DNA from: VAZQ01 sp045811525
GTDB lineage: Bacteria; Pseudomonadota; Alphaproteobacteria; Rhizobiales; Xanthobacteraceae
Direction of reading: 5' to 3'
Assembly (NCBI GenBank): GCA_045811525.1
Contig: JBJMTV010000036.1
Span: 62,001-126,000, forward strand
DNA: 64,000 nucleotides
Of this stretch, positions 7,682-16,176 are shown piece by piece (within the stretch, counting starts at the first letter, position 1; every line of letters starts with the position of its first letter). A program made the position numbers and the translations under genes. Under the pieces are notes generated by a model. That model was not told the origin of the DNA. It searched no databases and was given only the letters and a program-made list of their open reading frames with translations.

Positions 7682-8920
7682 ATGAGCAGGTGCATGCCAT
7701 GCCAGCGCACGGTGGCGCTGGTCGCATTATGGGCTTTGCTGAGCACAGCGGGTGTCGCGACAGCGCAAACGCCACCTGGATTTAGTCCGCTCGACAGGTC
7801 GAATCCGGGAAATAGCGGCCAGGATCCGGACCTGAAGCCGCATGCGACTCCGCCGACCGGCACGCCGGTGGACAAGCTTCCGCTCAATAGATTGAAGCTA
7901 CCAGCCGGGTTCAAGGCCGAGGTTTGGTCGAGCGGTCACGCTGCCGCACGCACCATGGCGATGGGAGCAAAGGGCACTTTGTTCATGGGCACCCGGCTTA
8001 TCGGCCGCGTGTACGCAATCACCGAGAACAACGGCAAACGCGAGGTGAAGACGCTCCTCTCCGGCCTGACGCAGCCAAACGGCTTGGCGTTCAAAGACGG
8101 CGCACTCTACGTTCTCGCCATCAACCGGGTGCTGCGCTTCGACAACATTGAGGACAAGCTGGACAATCCGGGCGAGCCGGTCGAGCTGACCGACAAATTC
8201 GGCCTGCCGCCTGACATTCACCACAACTGGAAATACGCGGATTTTGGTCCCGATGGGAAGCTCTACATTCAGGTGGGCGCGAACTGCAACATCTGCGAGA
8301 TCAACCCCGGCGTCCACGGGCACATCCGACGCTATAACGCCGATGGCTCGGAGATGGAGATCGTGGCGCGCGGTGTTCGCAACACCGTCGGATTCGATTG
8401 GCATCCCGTGAGCAAGGAGCTCTGGTTCACCGACAATGGTCGCGACTGGGCCGGTGAGGACGGACCCTCCGACGAGCTCAATCGCGTCGCCAAGGACCAG
8501 GAAGGTGCATTCTATGGATTTCCCTATTGCCACGCGAACGGCATACCGGACCCCGACATCAAGATGCCAAATGCCTGCAGCAATGTGGTGCTGCCTGCAG
8601 CATTAACGGGGCCGCATGCTGCCGGCCTCGGCATCAAGTTCTATACAGGTGACATGTTCCCGGAGGCGTACAAGAACGTCGCCTTCATTGCTCGCCGCGG
8701 CTCATGGAATCGGGGGAAGAAGTTCGGCTACGACGTGATCGTCGCACGCACGGAGCCCAATGGCACGGCGAAGATCGAGCCGTTCATGACGGGCTTCCTC
8801 GACGAGAGCCAAAATGACTTCTACGGCCGGCCAACCTATGTCTTGCCGCTGCGGGACGGCTCGCTGCTGGTCTCGGATGAGCAGAACGGCGCGGTATACC
8901 GCATTTCCTACAGCAAGTGA
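7682..8920 (+). CDS. PQQ-dependent sugar (sorbosone-type) dehydrogenase, periplasmic
   Basis: A 412-residue protein with a cleavable signal peptide (about residues 1-29, ending GVATAQ). The rest is a six-bladed beta-propeller of the glucose/sorbosone dehydrogenase type: PAGFKAEVWSSGH, MAMGAKGTLFMGTR, TQPNGLAFKDGALYVLA, GLPPDIHHNWKYADFGPDGKLY, RGVRNTVGFDWHPVSKELWFTDNG, and the C-terminal RRGSWNRGKKFGYDV. Such enzymes oxidise sugars or aldehydes in the periplasm using PQQ and pass electrons to cytochrome c. The dihaem cytochrome gene 30 bp downstream is the likely acceptor. The substrate is not predictable. Confidence 0.85.
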   Translation: MSRCMPCQRTVALVALWALLSTAGVATAQTPPGFSPLDRSNPGNSGQDPDLKPHATPPTGTPVDKLPLNRLKLPAGFKAEVWSSGHAAARTMAMGAKGTLFMGTRLIGRVYAITENNGKREVKTLLSGLTQPNGLAFKDGALYVLAINRVLRFDNIEDKLDNPGEPVELTDKFGLPPDIHHNWKYADFGPDGKLYIQVGANCNICEINPGVHGHIRRYNADGSEMEIVARGVRNTVGFDWHPVSKELWFTDNGRDWAGEDGPSDELNRVAKDQEGAFYGFPYCHANGIPDPDIKMPNACSNVVLPAALTGPHAAGLGIKFYTGDMFPEAYKNVAFIARRGSWNRGKKFGYDVIVARTEPNGTAKIEPFMTGFLDESQNDFYGRPTYVLPLRDGSLLVSDEQNGAVYRISYSK

Positions 8921-8950
8921 GGCCAGCGCGCAGCTCACGCGAGAGAGCCC

Positions 8951-9541
8951 GTGAGCGATAGCGTGGGGACATGGTGGCGGCCGTTGTCCTTCGGACTAGC
9001 GGCTGCTGTTCTCTGGGTGGCGTGCGCAAGCGCGCAAACGCCGCTTTCCGAGCGCATCACGCAATGCACGACGTGTCACGGCGAGAACGGAAACTCGCGG
9101 ATCGAGAATATTCCCTCGCTCGCTGGGCAGCCGGAGTTCTTCGTGTTGAACCAGCTGTTCCTGATGCGAGAGGGCGTACGCCAAGTCGCAGTAATGATGC
9201 CTTTTGTCAAAGACCTCACCGATGATGATTTAAACGCATTGGCCGGTCATTTTTCCAAGCTCAGTCCCAAGCGGAGCGGCGAGCCGATCGATCCGGCCTT
9301 GGTCAAGCGTGGCGAGGAGCTTGCCGCACTCCGGCGCTGTGGCTCATGTCATCTGTCCACACTTACCGGACAGCAGCAGATGCCGCGGCTTGCCAAACAG
9401 CGCATTGATTTCCTCAACACCACAATGAAAGCGTTTCGCGATAGCCCGCGGCGCGGAGCCGACACCCTCATGAGCGCGGCGGTGGTGGGGCTCAGCGAGG
9501 ACGATATCCTGGCCCTCGCCCACTACGCTGCATCACGCTAG
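8951..9541 (+). CDS. Dihaem c-type cytochrome (c4-like)
   Basis: A 196-residue exported protein with a signal peptide ending near residue 28 (ACASAQ). It has two haem-binding motifs, CTTCH (Cys39, Cys42, His43) and CGSCH (Cys130, Cys133, His134), in two cytochrome c domains. Candidate axial Met residues occur in the MMPF and MSAAV segments. It starts with GTG 8951 close behind the PQQ-type dehydrogenase and probably carries its electrons to the respiratory chain. Confidence 0.9.
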   Translation: MSDSVGTWWRPLSFGLAAAVLWVACASAQTPLSERITQCTTCHGENGNSRIENIPSLAGQPEFFVLNQLFLMREGVRQVAVMMPFVKDLTDDDLNALAGHFSKLSPKRSGEPIDPALVKRGEELAALRRCGSCHLSTLTGQQQMPRLAKQRIDFLNTTMKAFRDSPRRGADTLMSAAVVGLSEDDILALAHYAASR

Positions 9542-9557
9542 CGAAGCTTAGCTTCGC
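9541..9557 (+). terminator. Hairpin at the cytochrome stop codon
   Basis: A perfect inverted repeat, GCGAAGC TTA GCTTCGC, begins at the last base of the TAG stop. There is no T-run after it, so it is a transcript-end or mRNA-stabilising hairpin rather than a classical intrinsic terminator. Confidence 0.4.
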
Positions 9558-9560
9558 AAT

Positions 9561-10120
9561 GTGACCATCCATGTTATGCTGCCTCGAGTTGGTTGGACCA
9601 GCAGATGCAATTTCGATCGATGGAAGAGGCGCTTCATCGCGCTGCTTGGCAGCGCGGCCGTCGCTGGGCCGCGCGGGTTGCTGGCTCAGCCCGTGTCGCG
9701 CCAATATCTGGTCGGCGCGCTTGTGCCATTGCCGGTCGCGGCGCTCGGCGGTTTCTTCGACACGTTACGCCAGCTGGGCTTAGTCGAGGGCCAAAATCTG
9801 ACGAGCTGGCCTCGCCCCTGCTGCACAGCGCGCACCCAGCCATCATTGCGCAGTCGAACGCCTTACGGCTTCCGGCCATCTACCAGTGGCCGGAAACCGC
9901 GCACCTGGGTGGGCTCTTGGCCTATGGTCCACGGTTTTCGGAGCCGATGGCGCAATGGGCCAGGCAGTTCGCCAAGGTTCTGCGCGGCGCGAAGCCTGCC
10001 GACCTGCCAGTCCAGCAGCCAACCAAGTTCGAGCTCGTGATCAATCAGAAGACGGCAAAGCTGCTCGGCCTCGAGTTCGCTCCGACGCTGCTTGCCCGCG
10101 CCGACGAGGTGATCGAGTAG
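9561..10120 (+). pseudogene. Decayed PF04392 ABC substrate-binding protein
   Basis: The N-terminal part, read in one frame (about 9600-9800), carries a family-like start (RFIALLGSAAVAGPRGLLAQP, then GFFDTLRQLGLVEGQNL). The rest reads in a different frame (up to 10120) and jumps straight to the C-terminal third (LPAIYQW, GGLLAYGPRF, GAKPADLPVQQPTKFELVI, LLARADEVIE). The middle of the normal ~320-residue protein is missing and the frame changes at the junction near 9800. An intact paralogue is encoded convergently at 10228-11205. Both deletion and frameshift argue against function. Confidence 0.8.
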
Positions 10121-10192
10121 GGAATTTGCACGCTGGTTGTTGCACCTGCTCAAGTCTCTCAAACGTCTTAGACGATGACCTGGGCGGCCGCG

Positions 10193-10227
10193 AGGGTCGA
10201 ACGGCCGAGTCGATCGAAGCTCATTTT
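10193..10227. repeat. Flanking direct repeat, left copy
   Basis: GCCGAGTCGATCGAAGCTC and adjacent bases (about 10193-10227) recur with few changes at about 11320-11354. Each copy sits immediately past the stop codon of a minus-strand gene. The pair brackets the intact PF04392 gene. Confidence 0.6.
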
Positions 10228-11205
10228 CTAATCAAACACCTCGTCCGCAGCGGCTTGCAATGTCAGCGGCACCGTCAGGCCAAGTGCCCTGGCGGTTTTT
10301 ACGTTGAGGATGAGCTCGAACTTGGTGGGCTGCAAAACTGGCAAGTCCGCCGGACTTGCGCCTCTAAGAATCCGCGCAACGTAAATGCCGGATTGCCGAT
10401 AGCCATCCACATCGCTGGCGCCATAAGAGATAAGTCCGCCTGACACGACATAGGCGCGTTGATTGTAAATAGTTGGAACTGCATGACGCTTCGCGAGAGC
10501 TACGATTTGCTCGCGTCCTGCAAGGAAGACCACGTCGGGCGATACGATCAGCGCTCCAGCCCCTTGTTGAACGAGAGTCGTGAAAGCCGTGTCAAGCTCT
10601 CCTGTATTCCTTGCATTCACGATGATGAGCTGCTGCCCCATTGCGAGCGAAATCGCCTGCAGCTCGCGAGTATCGGGCTCGGCATTTAGATTCCCCGGAT
10701 TAGTGAGGAGCGCAATCACCCTAGCCTTCGGCACGAGCTCCCGTAGCAGTTCGAAGCGCTTCGAACCTAACTCGCCGCTGAGCTGACTTATCCCCGTTAT
10801 ATTCCCGCCCGGATGATTGAGACTGGCCACCAAGCCCAACTTCACAGGGTCAAAGGCGCTGGTAAAGACGATTGGAACGCTCGTCGTTACAGCCTTCGCG
10901 GCGCTTGCGGCAGACGAAGGATTGGCCGCGATGACACTCACGCCACGCTGCACCAAATCGCGGGCGAGCGCCGGCAGTCGCTCGCGTTCCCCTTCGGCCC
11001 AGCGGTACTCAATTTCCAAATTCTTCCCGACCGCATACCCGCCTTCGTCCAAACCCTTCTGAAATGCAGCTATATGTTGCACATAGGAAGCCGCCGTCCC
11101 GACGTGGAGAAATCCGATCGCTCGTCCCGTCGCCTGCTGCGATATTGCTGCGCCCGAGCCAATCGCGGTCGCAGCAAATCCCCCCACAAATTGGCGTCGT
11201 CTCAT
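10228..11205 (-). CDS. PF04392-family ABC transporter substrate-binding protein
   Basis: A 325-residue protein with an N-terminal Tat/Sec-like signal (MRRRQFVGGFAATAIGSGAA) and a periplasmic two-lobed domain of the ABC_sub_bind (TrpX-like) family: IGFLHVG, EYRWAEGERERLPALARDLV, GVSVIAANPSSAASAAKAV, TSVPIVFTS, and the C-terminal QPTKFELILN and AADEVFD. Family members bind hydrophobic amino acids or unknown ligands, and dozens of paralogues occur in Bradyrhizobium-like genomes. It is an orphan here: the ABC importer upstream is of a different (NitT/TauT) type. An adjacent decayed paralogue suggests local turnover of this family. Confidence 0.85.
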   Translation of the reverse strand: MRRRQFVGGFAATAIGSGAAISQQATGRAIGFLHVGTAASYVQHIAAFQKGLDEGGYAVGKNLEIEYRWAEGERERLPALARDLVQRGVSVIAANPSSAASAAKAVTTSVPIVFTSAFDPVKLGLVASLNHPGGNITGISQLSGELGSKRFELLRELVPKARVIALLTNPGNLNAEPDTRELQAISLAMGQQLIIVNARNTGELDTAFTTLVQQGAGALIVSPDVVFLAGREQIVALAKRHAVPTIYNQRAYVVSGGLISYGASDVDGYRQSGIYVARILRGASPADLPVLQPTKFELILNVKTARALGLTVPLTLQAAADEVFD

Positions 11206-11319
11206 ATGCCTGCTTAGCCTGAAGTAAACGGCATCGTACCCGCTCGAATATGTAAGTTAGACAAAAGGAGCATCGATCGTAACCACGTCAACTTGCGGGC
11301 AGCTTCAACCTAGCCCGGA

Positions 11320-11354
11320 CCGTCGAAGCGCCGAGTCGATCCAAGCTCATTTCC
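11320..11354. repeat. Flanking direct repeat, right copy
   Basis: The partner of 10193-10227, with GCCGAGTCGATCCAAGCTC. It lies between the PF04392 gene's upstream region and the stop of the permease gene at 11356. Confidence 0.6.
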
Positions 11355-11355
11355 G

Positions 11356-12150
11356 CTAACGGATCTTATGCAGGCCGCCGAGCCTGCTGATGAGCGCGTT
11401 TGCGCCAATCGAGATGACAAACAGGATGATGAGCAACGAGTACATCAGCGGCATATTGAAGATGCTGTAGGCCTGTATGATGAGGTAACCGATACCCCGG
11501 TTCGACAGCTTCGTTTCCGCCAACAAGGTACCGATCAGCGCGACACCTAGTCCCAGCCGGACACCGTTGATCACGGGGTGTCGCATCGCCGGCAGATAGA
11601 TCTTGGTGATCATCTGCCATGTGTTGGCGCGGAAGCTTCGCCCCACCCGGATCAGCACCTGATCGATCTCGCGCATCCCTCCCGCCACATTCAGCGCAAC
11701 CGGGAAGAAGCAGGAGATGGCACCCATTGCAATCTTCGATCCAGGGCCGACACCGAACCACATGATCATGATGGGAAAGAAGATGATCTTTGGACAGGGG
11801 CCGAGGTAGTACAGGTAAGCCTCATAGGCGCGCGAAAGAAACTTGCTGCCGCCAAGCGCAATGCCCACCAGCAAGCCACTGACGCAGCCGAACAGCATGG
11901 CTACGCCGATCTCATAGAAGGTCGTATAGAGGTGGAAATAGAATGTGGGATCAGCGAGCGTGAGATAAAGCTGTTTGCCAATGGACACGAGCGAGGGCAC
12001 CACGTCCCGATAAAGGAGGCCGGATGCGGCGAGCGCCTCCCACGCGAGGAGCATGGTCACGACAATCGCGATGCGCACTGCCGCCACCGGGCTCACCGGC
12101 AGCCAGGGCATGCGCGTGGTAGCTAACGTCAAGTGGCCGGTCTGAGCCAT
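11356..12150 (-). CDS. ABC transporter permease, NitT/TauT type
   Basis: A 264-residue inner-membrane protein with about six transmembrane helices and the EAA-like loop (GRSFRANTWQMITKIYLPAMRHPVINGVRLGLGVALIG) that docks the ATPase. It resembles SsuC/TauC/NrtB permeases, which import nitrate, sulfonates, thiamine precursors and similar anions. It is the last gene of the three-gene operon 14008 to 11356 and overlaps the preceding permease gene by 22 bp. Confidence 0.88.
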   Translation of the reverse strand: MAQTGHLTLATTRMPWLPVSPVAAVRIAIVVTMLLAWEALAASGLLYRDVVPSLVSIGKQLYLTLADPTFYFHLYTTFYEIGVAMLFGCVSGLLVGIALGGSKFLSRAYEAYLYYLGPCPKIIFFPIMIMWFGVGPGSKIAMGAISCFFPVALNVAGGMREIDQVLIRVGRSFRANTWQMITKIYLPAMRHPVINGVRLGLGVALIGTLLAETKLSNRGIGYLIIQAYSIFNMPLMYSLLIILFVISIGANALISRLGGLHKIR

Positions 12151-13130
12151 CGCTCCAGCCTCTCCATCAAAACGAAAACGCAGATACTGACCAGGATCAC
12201 AAAGCAGATCGCCGCATAGGTGCCGGGAAGATCATAACGCTCGGCGAGCTCGTTGATGAGCTGGCCAAGACCGCCGAAGTTGATCAGGAACTCGACGCCC
12301 ACAATATTGATAAGCGAGAAGATCAGGCCGAGGCGTAGCCCGACGAAGATGGTCGGCATCGCCGACGGGAAGAGGATCTTCCAGAACTGTTGTGCGGGCG
12401 TGAGGTTCAAGCTGCGTCCGACATTGATCAGCACGCGCTTGGTGGCGGAGAGGCCCTCCAGGGTCTTGAGGATGATGGGGGCAAGCCCGGCGGTGAACCC
12501 CATCATGACGATGGTCAGTGCGCTGCGCCCAAAGATCACGAGGTAAAGCGGATACATCAAGACGAGGGGCGCCGCCGCCACGGCGGCGACCCAGGTCTCG
12601 GTGGCGAGCCGAAGCAGGCGATAGCGGTGGAGCAGAACGGCGACTGCGACGCCAACGACGGTGACCATGATGCTGGCGGAGAATGCTTCAGCCGCAGTGA
12701 GCAGAAAGCGCTCCATGACGCCCTCCTCCACGACGATGCGAGGAAACGCGGCAATGATATCGGACGGAAACGGCACGATGAAGCGATTGACGCATCCGCG
12801 CTCGATCAGGGCCTGAACCGCCAGGAGAAACGCGACCATCGTTCCCACGCCAACTGCATAGGCGCTCCAGCGCGGAGGATTGATCGACGAGAACAGCATC
12901 GAGAGGCAGACAATCAAGCCCAGGGATGCGCCGGAAGCACTGAGCGCGCTGGCAAGCGTTAGATAATTGCTGTTGTCGAACTTGCAGACGAGCGGCGTGA
13001 GCCCGACCACCTGATCGACGCCATCTGGACGCAGCCAAAGGCCGAGCAGGATTGCGAAACAGATAAACGCCGCGACACCCAAAGCCTGCGCCGATGGCCG
13101 CTCTCGATCGCGTGCCACCAGCGCCCTCAC
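12129..13130 (-). CDS. ABC transporter permease with extended N-terminus, NitT/TauT type
   Basis: A 333-residue inner-membrane permease. The C-terminal ~230 residues are an SsuC-like domain with the EAA loop (GRSLNLTPAQQFWKILFPSAMPTIFVGLRLGL). The first ~100 residues add about three further hydrophobic segments not found in ordinary 250-residue SsuC proteins. It starts at GTG 13130, overlapping the ATPase stop by 4 bp (GTGA), which supports both the start and translational coupling. With the 11356-12150 product it would form a heterodimeric channel. Confidence 0.85.
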   Translation of the reverse strand: MRALVARDRERPSAQALGVAAFICFAILLGLWLRPDGVDQVVGLTPLVCKFDNSNYLTLASALSASGASLGLIVCLSMLFSSINPPRWSAYAVGVGTMVAFLLAVQALIERGCVNRFIVPFPSDIIAAFPRIVVEEGVMERFLLTAAEAFSASIMVTVVGVAVAVLLHRYRLLRLATETWVAAVAAAPLVLMYPLYLVIFGRSALTIVMMGFTAGLAPIILKTLEGLSATKRVLINVGRSLNLTPAQQFWKILFPSAMPTIFVGLRLGLIFSLINIVGVEFLINFGGLGQLINELAERYDLPGTYAAICFVILVSICVFVLMERLERWLRPAT

Positions 13131-14008
13131 CGTTTGTCGCCTTCACGCAACTTCTGGCTCTCCTCGTCATGCAGGCCTTTGGTCGCCTCCTCGCGCAAGT
13201 CGCTCCAAATCTGCGCCACATAGCGGCCAAACGCCTCGCTGGAGACGATCTCCGAAGTGCGTGGCCGCGGCAGATCGATATCAACGATCCGCTTCACCTG
13301 GCCCGGCCGATAGGTCATCACCAGGACGCGGTCGGAGAGCTGCACAGCCTCGGTGATGTTATGGGTGATGAGCAGCGTGGTTTGCTTGAGCTGCTGCTGG
13401 ATTTGCAAGACTTTGTCGCCGAGCAACAATCGGGTCTGCTCGTCCAGGGCCGCGAAAGGCTCGTCCATCAAAAGGATCTTGGGGTGCGCGGCGAGTGTGC
13501 GCGCCATGGAGACTCGCTGCCGCATGCCGCCCGACAGCTCCGCCGGATAGCGGCGCTCGAAGCCATCCAGTCCAACAAGCCGCACCAGCTGCCGTGCGCG
13601 CTCGTGGCGCTCGGCTTTGGGAACCCGGGCAATCTCCAGGGGGAATGCAACATTGTCGATGACATTGCGCCAGGGAAAGGTGGATTCCTCCTGGAAGATC
13701 ATTCCTATTGCCGAATGCGGGCCGCGCACCCGCTCGCCGCCCACCATGACGGAGCCTTCGTCAGCATCGAGCAACCCACCGATCACGTTGAACAAGGTGG
13801 ACTTGCCGCAGCCGGACGGGCCGATCACTGCAAGGAACTCGCCCGGAGCCACGCTGAGCGACACATGCTCCACGGCCGTCAGCACGCCGTCCGGCGTGGC
13901 AAAACGCTTCACCAGGTTGTCAACGAGCAGAATAGCGTCACGGGAGGACGGGCCCGCCGTACCTGCCTCAACGCGTTCGAGTGGAGCTGTAACGCCAGCC
14001 GGGGTCAT
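13127..14008 (-). CDS. ABC transporter ATP-binding protein, NitT/TauT type
   Basis: A 293-residue ATPase of the SsuB/TauB/NrtD family. It has Walker A (GPSGCGKST), Q-loop (FQEEST), signature (LSGGMRQRVSMAR), Walker B (ILLMDEPFAALD) and the switch His (LITHNITEAV). It is the first gene of an operon with two permeases. No SsuA/NrtA-type periplasmic binding protein is encoded next to the operon in this window, so the ligand is unknown and the binding protein may be encoded elsewhere. Confidence 0.93.
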   Translation of the reverse strand: MTPAGVTAPLERVEAGTAGPSSRDAILLVDNLVKRFATPDGVLTAVEHVSLSVAPGEFLAVIGPSGCGKSTLFNVIGGLLDADEGSVMVGGERVRGPHSAIGMIFQEESTFPWRNVIDNVAFPLEIARVPKAERHERARQLVRLVGLDGFERRYPAELSGGMRQRVSMARTLAAHPKILLMDEPFAALDEQTRLLLGDKVLQIQQQLKQTTLLITHNITEAVQLSDRVLVMTYRPGQVKRIVDIDLPRPRTSEIVSSEAFGRYVAQIWSDLREEATKGLHDEESQKLREGDKR

Positions 14009-14082
14009 TCGTCCTCTCCGGAGCCAGTCGTCTGCGCGACACGGTTGACCGCTTATGGCTCATCGCCGCTATAGCATATCGG

Positions 14083-14412
14083 CTAACCGGGGGCACGGCG
14101 CAGCGAGCTCGCCCACTCAATATGCGCTCGTATGTTGTTGCTCTCGTCAATCCAGCCGTGCGGCTTGGCTTTTGCGATCATCGCGGTGATGCCGGCTTGC
14201 CAGTCGGAGTTGTCGGCACGACCGGGCCAGTGACGCAGCGCCTGCTCGGAAACCCAGGCCGTGTCCTGGTCCGGGACCCTTGCTATTTTGGCCAGGGCGG
14301 CTCTGACCGTATCAATGTCAGCTTCAGGCCAGGTGACGACGACCTTGAAAGCGCGGAAGTTGTCGGCGTCCTCGAGCCGGACCTCGATCGCACTGACCAC
14401 GTTGAAGTGCAT
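14083..14412 (-). CDS. Hypothetical protein, 109 aa
   Basis: A small soluble protein (MHFNVVSAIEVRLEDADNF...) with no signal peptide or membrane segment and no family I recognise. It has mixed alpha/beta character with a VVVTWPEADIDTVRAALAKI segment. The start codon lies next to the reverse-oriented palindromic repeat at 14414-14490, so its promoter would have to lie in or beyond the repeat. It may be part of the locus disturbed by the methyltransferase insertion. Confidence 0.5.
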   Translation of the reverse strand: MHFNVVSAIEVRLEDADNFRAFKVVVTWPEADIDTVRAALAKIARVPDQDTAWVSEQALRHWPGRADNSDWQAGITAMIAKAKPHGWIDESNNIRAHIEWASSLRRAPG

Positions 14413-14413
14413 C

Positions 14414-14490
14414 AGCTAGTGTCCCGATTGCAAAGTTTGCATTATCGTGCGCACCGTGGGCTCCGAACTTCGGAATCGAAGGACACTAGG
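14414..14490 (-). repeat. Compound palindrome, hairpin B, reverse orientation (copy 3, left part)
   Basis: CTAGTGTCCCGATT...AATCGAAGGACACTAG forms a hairpin about 77 bp long that aligns, in reverse complement, with the B hairpins at 24977-25051 and 30366-30441. The right-hand arm is well conserved and the left-hand arm is diverged. The matching part of hairpin A in the same reverse orientation is at 15399-15425, beyond the methyltransferase gene. Confidence 0.8.
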
Positions 14491-14572
14491 GCGGGCGTGT
14501 ACTCAATTTCAGTCGCGGATCGGAGCCAACAGTGATTCAAGCCTGCAAATGGCGGAAGCTGAATCATGCGCA

Positions 14573-15352
14573 CTAAATGGGAGCTACGCATTCGCACACC
14601 ATCAATTTTAGAGGTGACGAAGCCGGGTAATTTTCGGTACTTTCTCCTTTTAAATACGTTTCTGCTATCTTTTTCAAAAGAAACGGTGCGCGCAACCCGA
14701 ATAGCTTGGCTAGCTTCACAACCACCCTTACCCGCCAGTCACGTGAGTATCTGACAAATCCGGGAGACGGTGAAATAAACGGCAAATAGATCGGAATAGC
14801 GCGATTTATCTTAAATCCACTTTCCTCCAATACTCTGCGCCATACCGCGAAACTTCGAAAAGCCTGGTAATTATTGGCAAGACCGTACCGCTTTCTGTCT
14901 TCTTCACTGTCGAGCGCATATTCGAGCATAATCAGCCGGCCTGTGTTATTCAGCAGTCTCCCAAACAATCTAATTGTCTCGACAAAACTAATATCACTTA
15001 GAATATGGTCCAAAACCGTTATCGTGATTATCAGATCGACTGTGCGTTCTGCATATGGAATCTCAGCTGTATTCTGGCAGTAAAAAAACTTTTGATCATG
15101 AATCTCCGGCTTAACATACGGATCATAGCCACATACAAAAAACCCATGGCTCAACAACAATTTGGAAAAATCACCTGTTCCACAACCAAAATCAAGAGCG
15201 AGAGCCGAACTACGGTTGAAGTCGGCAAGAGATTTTCGGATTGTCTTTATTCTACTTAGCTGATCGTAGCCATATACCAGATGGTCAGCCCAACCGGTAT
15301 GGCCAATCCGACGAAGGCGGTCTTGCCAAAGCAACTTGGATGGATCTTCCAT
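14573..15352 (-). CDS. SAM-dependent class I methyltransferase on an AT-rich segment
   Basis: A 259-residue methyltransferase with motif I LDFGCGTGDFSKLL, followed by GYDPYVKPE and the post-I region (DLIITITVLDHIL). The C-terminal half has KLFGLRAPFLLKK and no membrane segment. Base composition is strikingly AT-rich, with many ATA, TTA, AGA and AAT codons, unlike every neighbour. I chose ATG 15352 over the longer frame to 15421 because the extra N-terminus is translated repeat sequence. The gene lies between two parts of a split palindromic element. Horizontal acquisition is likely; the substrate is unknown (surface-glycan methylation is one possibility). Confidence 0.75.
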   Translation of the reverse strand: MEDPSKLLWQDRLRRIGHTGWADHLVYGYDQLSRIKTIRKSLADFNRSSALALDFGCGTGDFSKLLLSHGFFVCGYDPYVKPEIHDQKFFYCQNTAEIPYAERTVDLIITITVLDHILSDISFVETIRLFGRLLNNTGRLIMLEYALDSEEDRKRYGLANNYQAFRSFAVWRRVLEESGFKINRAIPIYLPFISPSPGFVRYSRDWRVRVVVKLAKLFGLRAPFLLKKIAETYLKGESTENYPASSPLKLMVCECVAPI

Positions 15353-15396
15353 GACCCGAACCCTCGAAGGTTGGTCTATTTGGTCTATACAGTTGC

Positions 15397-15425
15397 TACA
15401 TGCGGACTTCTGAACCGCCACACGG
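15397..15425 (-). repeat. Compound palindrome, fragment of hairpin A (copy 3, right part)
   Basis: ATGCGGACTTCTGAACCGCC followed by ACAC is the reverse complement of the outer arm of hairpin A at 24886-24910 and 30277-30302. Only this arm survives; the loop and other arm are missing. With 14414-14490 it flanks the AT-rich methyltransferase segment. Confidence 0.75.
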
Positions 15426-15450
15426 AGTCAATCCGTGTGAGCTCACGCCA

Positions 15451-16176
15451 TTACGGCTGCTCGTCCAGGAAAGGCCGGCCCGCACGGCGGCACCAGTTCT
15501 CCCACGCACGATTGATGCCATAGGAGCCCGTGCGCGAGGCCACCTTGTCCACCTCACCAGGCGTCAGGAACTTGACCTCTCCCATGTCCATGGCCTGTTT
15601 CTGCAGGCGCGCATTCAGCTCCAAGTAGATGGCGATGTAGACGGCATGGCGGATATTCTTGCCGGCGACTGTCGCACCATGGCCGCGCATCAGCGCGGTG
15701 CCGCTCGGGGCAACCACTTTGGCCAGATCGCGGCCCATGGCCATGTTTTCGACCAGCAGGGCGGTGTCGCCGAACTGGTCGTGTGAATCCCAGATCGGAA
15801 CCTCGTGCCCGATCGAGGCACCCATGTGAAAGATGGGCCTGATCTTCCCGCTCGTGACACCGAACGGAATGACGCTTTCGCTGTGATTGTGAATGACCGC
15901 CATGATGTCTGAACGTGCCTCGTAGAGGGCACCATGAATGAAGCGCTCGAGGTAGGGAGCCCGACCACGGGCATCGACCGGCGTCCCATCGAGCGTGAAC
16001 TCCATGATGTCGTCGTTCTCGATGCAGTCGGGGGCGCGCGACCTTGACAGGAGATAATGCCGCGGATTGTCGGGATGCCGCGCACTGATATGGCCAAACG
16101 AGTCCACGACCCCCTCGCGGGCCAGAATGCGATTGCCCGTGACGAGCTCCGCGATCAGGTGGTCCAGTTTGCCCAT
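15451..16176 (-). CDS. Class II aldolase/adducin-family protein
   Basis: A 241-residue cytoplasmic protein of the fuculose-phosphate aldolase fold. Zinc-binding candidates are the HxH in IHNHSES (His96, His98) and the His of RGHGATVAG (His166). The catalytic acid is probably Glu77 (YLERFIHGALY). Relatives include L-fuculose-1-phosphate aldolase and decarboxylases of hydroxyphthalate or dihydroxybenzoate type. Because it lies just downstream of Rieske dioxygenase genes on the same strand, an aromatic decarboxylase or C-C lyase in ring degradation is the likely role (inference). Confidence 0.85.
   Translation of the reverse strand: MGKLDHLIAELVTGNRILAREGVVDSFGHISARHPDNPRHYLLSRSRAPDCIENDDIMEFTLDGTPVDARGRAPYLERFIHGALYEARSDIMAVIHNHSESVIPFGVTSGKIRPIFHMGASIGHEVPIWDSHDQFGDTALLVENMAMGRDLAKVVAPSGTALMRGHGATVAGKNIRHAVYIAIYLELNARLQKQAMDMGEVKFLTPGEVDKVASRTGSYGINRAWENWCRRAGRPFLDEQP

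Noticed and set aside
14414..15425. A genomic island or integron cassette carrying the methyltransferase
   Set aside because: No integrase, tRNA attachment site or attC-like site is present; the flanking sequences are parts of an ordinary repeat found elsewhere in the window.
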